A stretch of DNA of 64,000 nt from Sulfuricystis thermophila. Lineage in GTDB: Bacteria; Pseudomonadota; Gammaproteobacteria; Burkholderiales; Rhodocyclaceae. Below, in pieces: positions 56,216 through 64,000 of the stretch. The position numbers and the translations under genes are program-made. The DNA is taken from assembly GCF_004323595.1 (NCBI RefSeq), contig NZ_AP019373.1, positions 1,488,001-1,552,000 on the forward strand, in the 5' to 3' direction. Under the pieces are notes generated by a model. The model was given only the letters and a program-made list of their open reading frames with translations. It did no database searches and was not told the origin of the DNA. Every line of letters begins with the position of its first letter. The stretch's first letter is position 1.

Positions 56216-58083
56216 AGCTGTTCCATCTCTTCGATTTTCTTGCCGGCCAGCGCGCGCTGCACGCCCTGATTCATGCGCCGCGCGGCGAATTCCTCGGTGG
56301 CTTTGGAGAGCGCATCCATCGCCGCATCGATCGCGCGCCGGTCGTCGCCAACCAGCACGCTTTGCAGTTTCGTCAAGCAGTTGTCGATGTGTGCGCGTTC
56401 CGCCTCGGAGAGCAGATGGGCATCTTCCTTCAGCGCCGACTGCACCGCCTCGACGAGCCGCTGCGCTTCGACCTGCGCTTCGCGCAAGGCGCGGCGGAAG
56501 GCGTCGTCGGCCGCATGGGCGAAACCATCCTTGAGCATCGCCGCGATCTCGTCGTCGGTCAGCCCATAGGAGGGTTTTACCTCGATGTGTGACTCGACGC
56601 CGGTGGTCTGCTCGCGCGCCGTCACCGACAGCAGGCCATCGGCATCGACCTGGAAGGTGACGCGGATGCGCGCCGCGCCCGCCACCATCGGCGGAATGCC
56701 ACGCAGTTCGAAGCGCGCCAGACTGCGGCAGTCGGAAACGAGCTCACGTTCGCCCTGCACGACGTGCAGCGCCATCGCGGTCTGGCCGTCCTTGAAGGTG
56801 GTGAAATCCTGGGCGCGCGCCACCGGAATCGTCGAATTGCGCGGGATGATCTTCTCGACCAAGCCCCCCATCGTCTCGAGCCCCAGCGAGAGCGGGATCA
56901 CGTCGAGCAGCAGCCAGTCGTCGCCCGCGGCACGATTGCCCGCCAGCAGATTCGCCTGGGTCGCCGCACCCAGGGCGACGACCTTGTCCGGGTCGAGATT
57001 GTTGAGCGGCTCGCAGCCGAAGAAATCCTCGACCGCCTTCTGGATCTGCGGCATGCGCGTCGCGCCGCCGACCATCACCACGCCTTTCACGTCGTCGACC
57101 GACAGTCCGGCATCGCGCAACGCTTTTCGCGTCGGTCCCAACGTCTTTTGCACCAGCGTGCGGGTGATCTCGGTGAAGGTTTCCGAGGTCAGCTTCAGAT
57201 CGACGAATTCGCCTGACGACAGCCGGGCGGTGATCGGCGCTTCGCCATTGAGCGTCAAAAACTCCTTGGCCTCGCGCGCCCGCATCAGGAGCAGACGCGC
57301 ATCCTCGTGCGACAGTGGCGCGAGCTTCGCCTGCTCGATGATCCAGCAGAACACGCGGTGATCGAAATCGTCGCCGCCCAGCGCGGAATCGCCGCCGGTG
57401 GCGAGCACCTGGAAGACGCCCTTCGACAGCTTGAGGATCGAGATGTCGAAGGTGCCGCCGCCGAGGTCATACACCGCATAGATGCCTTCGGAACCATTGT
57501 CGAGGCCATAGGCGATCGCCGCCGCGGTCGGTTCGTTGAGCAAACGCAGCACGTTGAGACCCGCAAGCCGCGCGGCATCCTTGGTCGCCTGGCGCTGGGC
57601 GTCGTCGAAGTAGGCGGGCACGGTGATCACCGCTCCGGTCAATTGCCCACCGAGCGAAAGTTCCGCACGTTCGCGCAACACGCGCAGGATTTCCGCCGAA
57701 ACTTCGACGGGACTCTTGACGCCCTGCGCGGTGCGAAGCTTCACCATCCCCTCGCCCTCGACGAAATCGTAAGGCATGCTCTCGACATGCTCGATGTCCT
57801 TCAGGCCCCGCCCCATGAAGCGCTTCACCGAAACGATGGTGTTCTTGGGGTCGATGGCCTGATGCGCCTGCGCCTCATAGCCGACCTCGACCTTGCCATC
57901 GGGCGCGTAACGCACGATGGATGGCAGCAGCGGGCGGCCGAGTTCGTCGTTCAGCACGACCGCCATGCCGCTCCTCACGGTGGCGACGAGGGAGTTGGTG
58001 GTGCCGAGGTCGATGCCGACCGCCAGACGGTGTTCATGCGGCGCGGCTGACTGGCCGGGCTCGGAGATTTGCAGCAGTGCCAT
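56212..58083 (-). CDS. hscA: Fe-S cluster assembly chaperone HscA
   Basis: Hsp70-class chaperone that drives cluster transfer from IscU. 623 residues: [60 protein letters not shown] and [15 protein letters not shown]. The C-terminal lid is shorter than in DnaK and lacks the EFTEV-like tail. It begins 21 nt after hscB. Confidence 0.98.
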   Translation of the reverse strand: MALLQISEPGQSAAPHEHRLAVGIDLGTTNSLVATVRSGMAVVLNDELGRPLLPSIVRYAPDGKVEVGYEAQAHQAIDPKNTIVSVKRFMGRGLKDIEHVESMPYDFVEGEGMVKLRTAQGVKSPVEVSAEILRVLRERAELSLGGQLTGAVITVPAYFDDAQRQATKDAARLAGLNVLRLLNEPTAAAIAYGLDNGSEGIYAVYDLGGGTFDISILKLSKGVFQVLATGGDSALGGDDFDHRVFCWIIEQAKLAPLSHEDARLLLMRAREAKEFLTLNGEAPITARLSSGEFVDLKLTSETFTEITRTLVQKTLGPTRKALRDAGLSVDDVKGVVMVGGATRMPQIQKAVEDFFGCEPLNNLDPDKVVALGAATQANLLAGNRAAGDDWLLLDVIPLSLGLETMGGLVEKIIPRNSTIPVARAQDFTTFKDGQTAMALHVVQGERELVSDCRSLARFELRGIPPMVAGAARIRVTFQVDADGLLSVTAREQTTGVESHIEVKPSYGLTDDEIAAMLKDGFAHAADDAFRRALREAQVEAQRLVEAVQSALKEDAHLLSEAERAHIDNCLTKLQSVLVGDDRRAIDAAMDALSKATEEFAARRMNQGVQRALAGKKIEEMEQL

Positions 58084-58104
58084 TTTGTGCTTGGTGAGTG
58101 AGCT

Positions 58105-58641
58105 TCAGGTTTCCAAAACTTCCAGGGCGTCGCCGATTTCCTGCAGCAGTTTTTCCTGGAACATCAGCTGGCGAACGAGCTCGCCGGCGCGTTGCCGATC
58201 GCCGCCATCGAGCGCCGCCTGCAAAGCCGCATATTCATCGCGGATCGTGCGCCGCAAGCGCCGGTGGAGCGCATCGAGCGCATCGATGTCGCCGCTTTCC
58301 TTCGCTTCTGCCACCGCCTCGCGCAGTTCCATTTGTTCCATCAGAAACTCGACCGGCATCGCGGTATTGGTCTCGAGGCGCACATCGTGGCCGGCCAGCT
58401 CGAGCAGATAGCGCGCCCGCTTGAGCGGATCCTTGAGTGTCAGGTAGGCCTCATTGACGCGCGAGGCCCATTGCATCGCCTGGCGTTTCTCGGCGTCGGA
58501 CAGATGCGCATAGCGGTCCGGGTGCACCTCGGCCTGCAGCTCACGATAGCGCGCTTCCAGCCGCTCGGTATCGAGCGCCTGGGTGCGCGGCAGTCCGAAC
58601 AGCGCGAAGTGGTCTTGGCCCAGATCGAATGACTGAATCAT
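58105..58641 (-). CDS. hscB: Co-chaperone HscB
   Basis: J-protein that delivers IscU to HscA. 178 residues: J domain with HPD motif ([33 protein letters not shown]) and the IscU-binding three-helix C-terminal domain ([23 protein letters not shown]). ATG 58641 overlaps the iscA stop by 4 nt, which fixes the start. Confidence 0.97.
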   Translation of the reverse strand: MIQSFDLGQDHFALFGLPRTQALDTERLEARYRELQAEVHPDRYAHLSDAEKRQAMQWASRVNEAYLTLKDPLKRARYLLELAGHDVRLETNTAMPVEFLMEQMELREAVAEAKESGDIDALDALHRRLRRTIRDEYAALQAALDGGDRQRAGELVRQLMFQEKLLQEIGDALEVLET

Positions 58642-58964
58642 TTGACGTTGAAGCTCTCGCCACAGCCGCATTGATCCTTGACGTTCGGGTTGTTGAACTT
58701 GAAGCCCTCGTTCAACCCCTCCTTGGCGTAATCGAGTTCCGTGCCGTCGAGGTAGGGCAGACTCTTCGGATCGACCAACACCTTGACGCCGTGGCTCTCG
58801 AAGACGATGTCCTCGGGCTCGGCCAAATCGGCGAACTCGAGCTTGTAGGCCATGCCGGAGCAACCGGAGGTCTTCACGCCGAGACGGATGCCGATGCCCT
58901 TGCCGCGCTTGGCGAGGAAGCGGGCGACATGCTGGGCAGCGGCTTCGGAAAGGGTCACGGCCAT
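58638..58964 (-). CDS. iscA: Iron-sulfur assembly protein IscA
   Basis: A-type Fe-S carrier. 108 residues with the three conserved Cys: C35 (TSGCSGMAY), C99 and C101 (DQCGCGESF). 4 nt after iscU and overlapping hscB. Confidence 0.98.
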   Translation of the reverse strand: MAVTLSEAAAQHVARFLAKRGKGIGIRLGVKTSGCSGMAYKLEFADLAEPEDIVFESHGVKVLVDPKSLPYLDGTELDYAKEGLNEGFKFNNPNVKDQCGCGESFNVK

Positions 58965-58968
58965 GACG

Positions 58969-59352
58969 TCACTCCGCGTGCTTCTTCTTGTAATCGGCGA
59001 CGGCCGCCTTGATCGCGTCCTCGGCGAGGATCGAGCAATGGATCTTCACCGGCGGCAAGGCCAGTTCCTCGGCGATCTGGGTGTTCTTGATCTGCAGCGC
59101 CTCGTCGAGCGTCTTGCCCTTCACCCATTCGGTGACCAGCGACGACGAGGCGATCGCCGAGCCGCAGCCGTAGGTCTTGAACTTGGCGTCTTCGATGACG
59201 CCATCCTTGTTGACCTTGATCTGCAGCTTCATCACGTCGCCGCAGGCCGGCGCGCCGACCATGCCGGTGGCGACACCTTCCTCGTCCTTCGGGAATGAGC
59301 CGACGTTGCGGGGGTTTTCGTAGTGATCGAGTACTTTTTCGCTATAGGCCAT
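58969..59352 (-). CDS. iscU: Fe-S cluster scaffold IscU
   Basis: Scaffold on which clusters are built. 127 residues; cluster ligands C37 (GAPACGDV), C63 ([10 protein letters not shown]) and C106 ([12 protein letters not shown]), with D39, and the HscA recognition motif LPPVK (99-103). It starts 15 nt after iscS. Confidence 0.99.
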   Translation of the reverse strand: MAYSEKVLDHYENPRNVGSFPKDEEGVATGMVGAPACGDVMKLQIKVNKDGVIEDAKFKTYGCGSAIASSSLVTEWVKGKTLDEALQIKNTQIAEELALPPVKIHCSILAEDAIKAAVADYKKKHAE

Positions 59353-59367
59353 GATGGTTCTCCAATA

Positions 59368-60582
59368 TCAATGTGCCGCCCACTGGACGGTGGAAAGATC
59401 GATGCCTTCCAGATGCATCTCCCACAAGGGCGAAAGCTCGCGCAGCTTGCCGATCTTTTCATGTAGGAGCTTGATCGTGAAGTCGATTTCCTCTTCGGTG
59501 GTGAAGCGGCCGAGGGTGAAACGAATCGAGCTGTGCGCCAGCTCGTCCGAGCGACCGAGCGCGCGCAGCACATAGGAAGGCTCCAATGATGCCGAGGTGC
59601 AGGCCGAGCCGCTGGAGACCGCGATGTCTTTGACCGCCATGATCAGCGACTCGCCCTCGACGAAGTTGAAGCTGACGTTGAGGTTGTGCGGCACGCGGTG
59701 TTCCATGTCACCGTTGATGTAGGTCTCTTCGATGTCCATGATGCCCTTGAGCAACCGGTCGCGCAGCATGCGGATGCGTTCGTTTTCCGTCGCCATTTCC
59801 TCACGGGCGATGCGGAAGGCTTCGCCCATGCCGACGATCTGGTGCGTCGGCAGCGTGCCGGAGCGCAGCCCCCGCTCGTGCCCGCCGCCATGCATCTGCG
59901 CCTCCAGACGCACGCGCGGCTTCCTGCGCACGAACAAGGCGCCGATGCCTTTCGGACCGTAGGTCTTGTGCGCCGAGAACGACATCAAGTCGACTTTCAG
60001 CTTGGCCAGATCGATCGGCATCTTGCCGGTCGCCTGCGCGGCATCGACATGGAAGATCGTGCCGTTGGCACGGCAGACTTCGCCCAGTTCGGCGATCGGC
60101 TGGATCACGCCGATCTCGTTGTTGACCGCCATCACCGAGGCGACCACGGTGTCTTTGCGCAGTGCCTGCTTGAACTGCTCGACGGTGATCAGGCCGTTTT
60201 CCTGCGGCGTGAGATAGGTGGCCTCGAAGCCCTGGCGTTCGAGTTCCTTGACGGTGTCGAGCACCGCCTTGTGCTCGGTGGCGACGGTTAGGATGTGCTT
60301 GCCTTTCGTTTCGGCATAGAAATGCGCCGCCCCTTTGAGCGCCAGGTTGTTCGACTCGGTCGCGCCGGAGGTCCAGATGATTTCCTTGGGATCGCAATTG
60401 ACCAGCGCGGCCACCTGCTCGCGCGCCTCCTCGACGGCCTTTTCTGCCTCCCAGCCGTAGGCATGGGAGCGCGAGGCAGGATTGCCGAATTTTTCCGTCA
60501 GGTAGGGGATCATCTTTTCCGCGACGCGCGGGTCGACCGGGGTGGTCGCCGAGTAGTCGAGGTAAATGGGCAGTTTCAGCAT
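59368..60582 (-). CDS. iscS: Cysteine desulfurase IscS
   Basis: PLP enzyme providing sulfur for Fe-S clusters and tRNA thiolation. 404 residues, starting [23 protein letters not shown] Lys is in [16 protein letters not shown]; catalytic Cys in [21 protein letters not shown]. The C terminus ends in [22 protein letters not shown], typical of the IscS group that binds IscU. 16 nt after a second desulfurase gene. Confidence 0.98.
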   Translation of the reverse strand: MLKLPIYLDYSATTPVDPRVAEKMIPYLTEKFGNPASRSHAYGWEAEKAVEEAREQVAALVNCDPKEIIWTSGATESNNLALKGAAHFYAETKGKHILTVATEHKAVLDTVKELERQGFEATYLTPQENGLITVEQFKQALRKDTVVASVMAVNNEIGVIQPIAELGEVCRANGTIFHVDAAQATGKMPIDLAKLKVDLMSFSAHKTYGPKGIGALFVRRKPRVRLEAQMHGGGHERGLRSGTLPTHQIVGMGEAFRIAREEMATENERIRMLRDRLLKGIMDIEETYINGDMEHRVPHNLNVSFNFVEGESLIMAVKDIAVSSGSACTSASLEPSYVLRALGRSDELAHSSIRFTLGRFTTEEEIDFTIKLLHEKIGKLRELSPLWEMHLEGIDLSTVQWAAH

Positions 60583-60598
60583 GTCGGGAATCTCCGGT

Positions 60599-61774
60599 TC
60601 AAACAGCCACGTGCGGGTGCACGGTGGTCAGGGATTGCAGTTGGAAAACGGTCTCAGTCAGCGTACGCAGGAACCCCGCGACATCGTCCGCCGTGTTTTG
60701 CCGGCCGAGGCTGACCCGTACGGCGCCTCGGGCAAGCCGCGGCTCGACGCCCATCGCCAGGAGCACATGCGAAGGCTCCGGGTTCGCCGAGGAACAGGCC
60801 GCGCCGCTGGCGACCGCGTAGCCGGCGCGGTCGAGCTTGGCGACCAGCGTCTCGCCATCGATGCCGGGAAAGGCGAAATAGACGGTGTTGGGCAGACGTT
60901 CGGCAGCCAAGGCGAAGATCGTCGCGCCCAGTTCCGCCAAGCCTCGTTCGAGCTCTGCACGCAATGCCGTCAGACGCTGCCTCGCGGCGTCGAGTCCGGC
61001 GACGGCTTCCTCGCAGGCGATGCCGAAGCCGACGATCGCCGGCACATTCTCGGTGCCGGAACGGTAGCCCCGCTCATGGCCGCCGCCATCGATCAGCGGG
61101 GCGAGCTCGACGCGCTTGTCGACGATCAGCGCACCCGCGCCTTTCGGCCCGCCCAGCTTGTGAGCAGAAAGGCTCATGGCATGGACGCCGGCGGCATTGA
61201 GGGCACGAAAATCGAGCAGCAACTTCCCCAGCGCCTGCACCGCGTCGGTATGGAACCAGACACCGATGCCGGCCGCCCTGGCCTGGGCCGCAAGCGTCTC
61301 GACCGGCTGGATCGCGCCGGTTTCGTTGTTCGCCAGCATGATAGAGATCAGCGCCGGCCGCTCTGCCAGAGCTGCTTGAAAGTCGGCGCTGGCGAGACGG
61401 CACTGCGTATCGACCGCGATCTCGCGCACGCGCCAGCCGAGCCTGCGGAGGGCCTTGGCCGGTTCGCGCACGCAAGGGTGTTCGATCGCCGAGATGGCGA
61501 CGGTGCCGGCGGGCAGATAGGCCGCTGCGCCCTTGATGAACAGGTTGTTGGCCTCCGAGCCGCCGCTGGTGAAGATCACTTCGGTCGGATGCGCGCCGAT
61601 GGCAGCGGCGACCCGTTGCCGCGCCTCATCGATCGCACGCCGCGCCGCGCGGCCGTATTCGTGCCGGCTCGAGGCATTGCCATGCCGGGCGCTGAAATAC
61701 GGCAGCATCGCCTCCAGCACACGCGGGGAGACCGGCGTCGTGGCGTTGTGATCGAGGTAGACCGGCGCGAACAT
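60599..61774 (-). CDS. Second cysteine desulfurase (NifS/IscS-like) in the isc operon
   Basis: 391-residue class V PLP aminotransferase, starting [30 protein letters not shown] Lys is in [16 protein letters not shown] and the active-site Cys in [21 protein letters not shown], so it should be active. It lacks the IscS C-terminal tail that contacts IscU and is more NifS-like. It lies between iscR and iscS, 11 and 16 nt from its neighbours. A dispersed repeat inside it encodes CRLASADFQ, antisense to the repeat's usual direction. Confidence 0.92.
   Translation of the reverse strand: MFAPVYLDHNATTPVSPRVLEAMLPYFSARHGNASSRHEYGRAARRAIDEARQRVAAAIGAHPTEVIFTSGGSEANNLFIKGAAAYLPAGTVAISAIEHPCVREPAKALRRLGWRVREIAVDTQCRLASADFQAALAERPALISIMLANNETGAIQPVETLAAQARAAGIGVWFHTDAVQALGKLLLDFRALNAAGVHAMSLSAHKLGGPKGAGALIVDKRVELAPLIDGGGHERGYRSGTENVPAIVGFGIACEEAVAGLDAARQRLTALRAELERGLAELGATIFALAAERLPNTVYFAFPGIDGETLVAKLDRAGYAVASGAACSSANPEPSHVLLAMGVEPRLARGAVRVSLGRQNTADDVAGFLRTLTETVFQLQSLTTVHPHVAV
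61378..61403 (+). repeat. 26-bp dispersed repeat, copy 13
   Basis: Antisense to the second desulfurase gene in which it lies; one substitution (GGCGAGAC). Confidence 0.8.
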
Positions 61775-61785
61775 GGCGTTGGCAA

Positions 61786-62274
61786 TCAGGCGGTGGCGAG
61801 CGGCGCGGCGCGTCTTCCAGCGGCGGTCTTGGCAAGCCGGACGGGCTGGACGTCGTCGGCACAGCGGGCCACGTTTTGCTGCCGCACCAGATCGTCGAGG
61901 CTCACCGAGCTCAGGTATTCGTGCATGCGGGCATTCAGGCTCATCCACAGATCGTGGGTCATGCACGGATGATCGTCGTGACAGTTGCCCCGCCCGCCGC
62001 AATTGGTGGCATCCAGCGGCTCATCGACGGCGCTGATGATGTCGGCCACCGAGATGGCGGCGAGCGGCTTGGCCAGCGTGTAGCCGCCGCCAGGGCCGCG
62101 CGTGCTCGCCACCAGATGGTTGCGGCGCAGCTTGCCGAACAACTGCTCGAGATAGGAAAGCGAAATTTTCTGGCGTTCGGCAATGCCGGCCAGCGTGACG
62201 GGACCGGCATGCTGGCGCAGGGCCACGTCGATCATCGCCGTCACGGCAAAACGTCCTTTGGTCGTCAGTCTCAT
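61786..62274 (-). CDS. iscR: Fe-S cluster regulator IscR
   Basis: Rrf2-family repressor with a [2Fe-2S] cluster. 162 residues: winged helix MRLTTKGRFAVTAMIDVALR and ISLSYLEQLFGKLRRNHLVASTRGPGGGYTLA. Cluster ligands are C92, C98, C104 and H107 (C-x5-C-x5-C-x2-H). It has a typical type 1 IscR site in its own promoter. Confidence 0.97.
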   Translation of the reverse strand: MRLTTKGRFAVTAMIDVALRQHAGPVTLAGIAERQKISLSYLEQLFGKLRRNHLVASTRGPGGGYTLAKPLAAISVADIISAVDEPLDATNCGGRGNCHDDHPCMTHDLWMSLNARMHEYLSSVSLDDLVRQQNVARCADDVQPVRLAKTAAGRRAAPLATA

Positions 62275-62332
62275 GGGAATACCTCGTCAGGATCGCGCGT
62301 TCGGAATATCAGTCATTCGGACCGATGGCTGG

Positions 62333-62361
62333 AAGATATAGTTCCCGATTAAATTAGTCAA
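62333..62361 (-). promoter_or_regulatory. iscR operon promoter
   Basis: Minus-strand TTGACT (62356-62361), 17-bp spacer, TATCTT (62333-62338). Confidence 0.6.
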
Positions 62362-62365
62362 GTAT
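62340..62365 (-). promoter_or_regulatory. IscR type 1 binding site
   Basis: Minus-strand ATACTTGACTAATTTAATCG followed by GGAACT: a good match to the type 1 IscR pattern seen in proteobacterial isc promoters. It covers the -35 box, as expected for autorepression by cluster-loaded IscR. Confidence 0.65.
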
Positions 62366-62366
62366 T

Positions 62367-63119
62367 TCAATCGACGATTTTCGACAAACGGTTCGGATCG
62401 AACTTGTCGGCCGTCGCCACGTCGTCCTCCAAGGAGACGCCGGCCCGCTCGATCGATTTCAGCAGCGCCTCGATGCGACGATCGGTTTCGACCGCATGGT
62501 CGAGCAGCCCGTGGATCGCCAGCGCGATCGGATCGTCTTCGTTGCGTGTCACGGCATAGGCGGAAAAGCCCAGGTTCTCGGCTTTTTCCTGCCGCAGCTG
62601 CGCCTGGCCCGGCTCGATGATGCGCGCCGGGATGCCCACCGCCGTGGCTCCCGCCGGCACCTCACGCACCACGACGGCGTTCGAGCCGATCTTCGCCCCG
62701 GCGCCGACCGTGATCGGTCCGAGCACCTTTGCGCCGGCACCGATGACGACGCCCTTCTCCAGCGTCGGATGGCGCTTGCCCTTGTTCCATGAGGTGCCAC
62801 CCAGGGTCACGCCGTGGTAGAGCGTGCAATCATCGCCGATCACCGCGGTCTCGCCGATCACGACCCCCATGCCATGGTCGATGAAGACCCGGCGGCCGAT
62901 CGTCGCCCCGGGATGGATCTCGATCCCGGTGAGAAAACGCGTGAAATGCGAAGTGAACCGCGCCAGCCAGCGTAAGCCGTGATGCCACAGCCAATGGGCC
63001 AGGCGATGCATCAACAGGGCATGGAACCCAGGGTAGCAGGTCAGCACTTCCCAGGTCGAGCGGGCGGCAGGATCGCGTTCGAAAACGCAGGCAATGTCTT
63101 CTCGCAGGCGGGAGAACAT
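62367..63119 (-). CDS. cysE: Serine O-acetyltransferase
   Basis: Makes O-acetylserine for cysteine synthesis. 250 residues: N-terminal helical domain, then a left-handed beta-helix of hexapeptide repeats ([38 protein letters not shown]) with catalytic His residues. The conserved [25 protein letters not shown] is followed by a long C-terminal tail. Its stop is next to the IscR site, linking cysteine supply with Fe-S assembly. Confidence 0.96.
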   Translation of the reverse strand: MFSRLREDIACVFERDPAARSTWEVLTCYPGFHALLMHRLAHWLWHHGLRWLARFTSHFTRFLTGIEIHPGATIGRRVFIDHGMGVVIGETAVIGDDCTLYHGVTLGGTSWNKGKRHPTLEKGVVIGAGAKVLGPITVGAGAKIGSNAVVVREVPAGATAVGIPARIIEPGQAQLRQEKAENLGFSAYAVTRNEDDPIALAIHGLLDHAVETDRRIEALLKSIERAGVSLEDDVATADKFDPNRLSKIVD

Positions 63120-63202
63120 GGTTTCCGGGAAGCCTTATAAATTTTGGGGGAATTCTAGAATTCCCGATCACACCGGTCAACTTAAGTTCGTTGATGGGGA
63201 TA

Positions 63203-63994
63203 TCAAGCTCCTTGGTGGTAACGCTTGCCAGTGGGTCGCTGAAACGAAGCCAGCAGTCCACGCAGGATGTTGACCTCCTCTCTTTCCAGTCCGGCACGCG
63301 CGAATAGCCGGCGCAGGCGCAGCATCAGCCTTCCCGGCCTTTCCGGATCGAGAAAGCCGCTTGCGACGGCCATGCCTTCGATCTGCGCGAGCAGCCCCTC
63401 GATCTCCTCATGGGTCGCCGGCATGCCGACAGGGCTGAAAGTCGGCGCTGGCGAAACGGCACCTTGCGCCGCCTCGATGCCGAGGCGCAATTCGTAGCAC
63501 AGCACCTGCACCGCCGCGGCGAGATTGAGCGACGCATAGGCCGGATTGGCGGGAATCATCGCCCAGCGGTTGCAAAAAGCCAGCTCTTCATTGCTGAGCC
63601 CAGTGGTCTCGTTGCCGAACACCAGCGCGACCTCAGAACCGGTCACGGCCAGTCGCGCCAGTTCGGCAGCGCCCTCGCGCGCCCACAGCGGTGCCGTGGC
63701 CAGATCACGACGCCGCGAGGTCAGCGCCAAGGCGAGGGTCACGCCTGCGAGCGCAGCAGGGAGCGTTGCGACCGTCTCGGCCGCCGCCAGCACATCGGTC
63801 GCGCCGGAGGCCATCGCCTCCGCCTGCGCATCGGGCAAGGCTTTCGGCGCGACGAGCACCAGGCGCGCGAAACCCATCGTCTTCATCGCCCGCGCCGCCG
63901 CGCCGATGTTGCCCGGATGACTGGGTCGCACCAGCACAATATGCACCCGTCCGAAGGCATCGGGCGTCAGCGGAGTCGAAGGATTAGAATCCAC
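63203..63994 (-). CDS. trmJ: tRNA (cytidine/uridine-2'-O-)-methyltransferase TrmJ
   Basis: SPOUT enzyme methylating the 2'-O of nucleotide 32 in tRNA. 263 residues from a GTG start at 63994: VHIVLVRPSHPGNIGAAARAMKTMG, LVFGNETTGLSNEEL and IPANPAYASLNLAAAVQVLCYEL (SAM knot). The C-terminal extension is TrmJ-type. A dispersed repeat within the linker encodes GAVSPAPTF. An earlier start outside the window cannot be excluded. Confidence 0.93.
   Translation of the reverse strand: MDSNPSTPLTPDAFGRVHIVLVRPSHPGNIGAAARAMKTMGFARLVLVAPKALPDAQAEAMASGATDVLAAAETVATLPAALAGVTLALALTSRRRDLATAPLWAREGAAELARLAVTGSEVALVFGNETTGLSNEELAFCNRWAMIPANPAYASLNLAAAVQVLCYELRLGIEAAQGAVSPAPTFSPVGMPATHEEIEGLLAQIEGMAVASGFLDPERPGRLMLRLRRLFARAGLEREEVNILRGLLASFQRPTGKRYHQGA
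63437..63462 (+). repeat. 26-bp dispersed repeat, copy 14
   Basis: Antisense within trmJ; GGCGAAAC variant of the centre. Confidence 0.78.
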
Positions 63995-64000
63995 GCATTT

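Overview
The window is GC-rich chromosomal DNA, most likely from a betaproteobacterium of the Rhodocyclales/Sterolibacteriaceae type. This is inferred from gene order, not from a marker gene. Supporting features are the hrcA, nadK-recN, hemH, grpE-dnaK-dnaJ neighbourhood, the cysE-iscR-iscSUA-hscBA-fdx-iscX cluster, two PEP-CTERM (exosortase-sorted) exported proteins, and an ETF/ETF-quinone oxidoreductase pair next to fatty-acid and ketone-body genes. About 90% of the window is core metabolism and housekeeping.

Layout. 1-5.1 kb: dapE (start missing), prmB, a PEP-CTERM protein, a PEBP-like protein and two rRNA-modifying enzymes. 5-13 kb: acetoacetyl-CoA synthetase, a 4HBT thioesterase, ETF-QO, a second PEP-CTERM protein, a CbiM-like membrane protein and etfBA. 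13-16.5 kb: uvrB and an aromatic/aspartate aminotransferase. 16.5-25.4 kb: an 8.9-kb integrative element that has split a tRNA-Val(CAC) gene and carries its own complete tRNA-Val(CAC). It encodes a tyrosine integrase, a run of small unknown proteins, a primase/DUF3987 protein, a Nu1-like small terminase and a fused prohead protease-HK97 capsid protein. It has no large terminase, portal or tail genes, so it looks like a capsid-encoding phage satellite. 25.5-30.5 kb: an Att-like operon (ABC ATPase, FtsX-type permease, AttH/CrtC-like protein) and a cyclic-nucleotide-binding-domain protein. 30.5-38 kb: glgB, dnaQ-like exonuclease, rnhA, a methyltransferase, gloB, recN and nadK. 38-47.4 kb: an orphan adenine-N6 DNA methyltransferase, hrcA, hemH, trxC, a haem-c chemoreceptor and grpE-dnaK-dnaJ with sigma-32 promoters. 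47.5-54.6 kb: mfd, a Phd/VapC toxin-antitoxin pair, aroG, a DUF1015 protein and tpx. 54.6-64 kb: tatD, the complete isc operon with an extra cysteine desulfurase, cysE and trmJ.

Three kinds of structure lie on top of the genes. (1) A dispersed 26-bp repeat with core GGCGCTGGCGGGACGGCA has 14 clear copies and one weak copy. It occurs between genes and inside coding sequences, in both orientations and several reading frames, and is absent from the satellite. (2) Inverted-repeat elements of about 145-175 bp sit in three tail-to-tail intergenic gaps; two of them are clearly one family. (3) Both PEP-CTERM genes share a sigma-54 promoter and an upstream GTCG-N7-TTACA box placed one helical turn apart.

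Within the satellite, the most unusual features are two tandem hairpins that bury the Shine-Dalgarno sequences of two consecutive small genes, a cluster of CAAAAG iterons just after the primase gene, and a well-placed internal start for the capsid domain.
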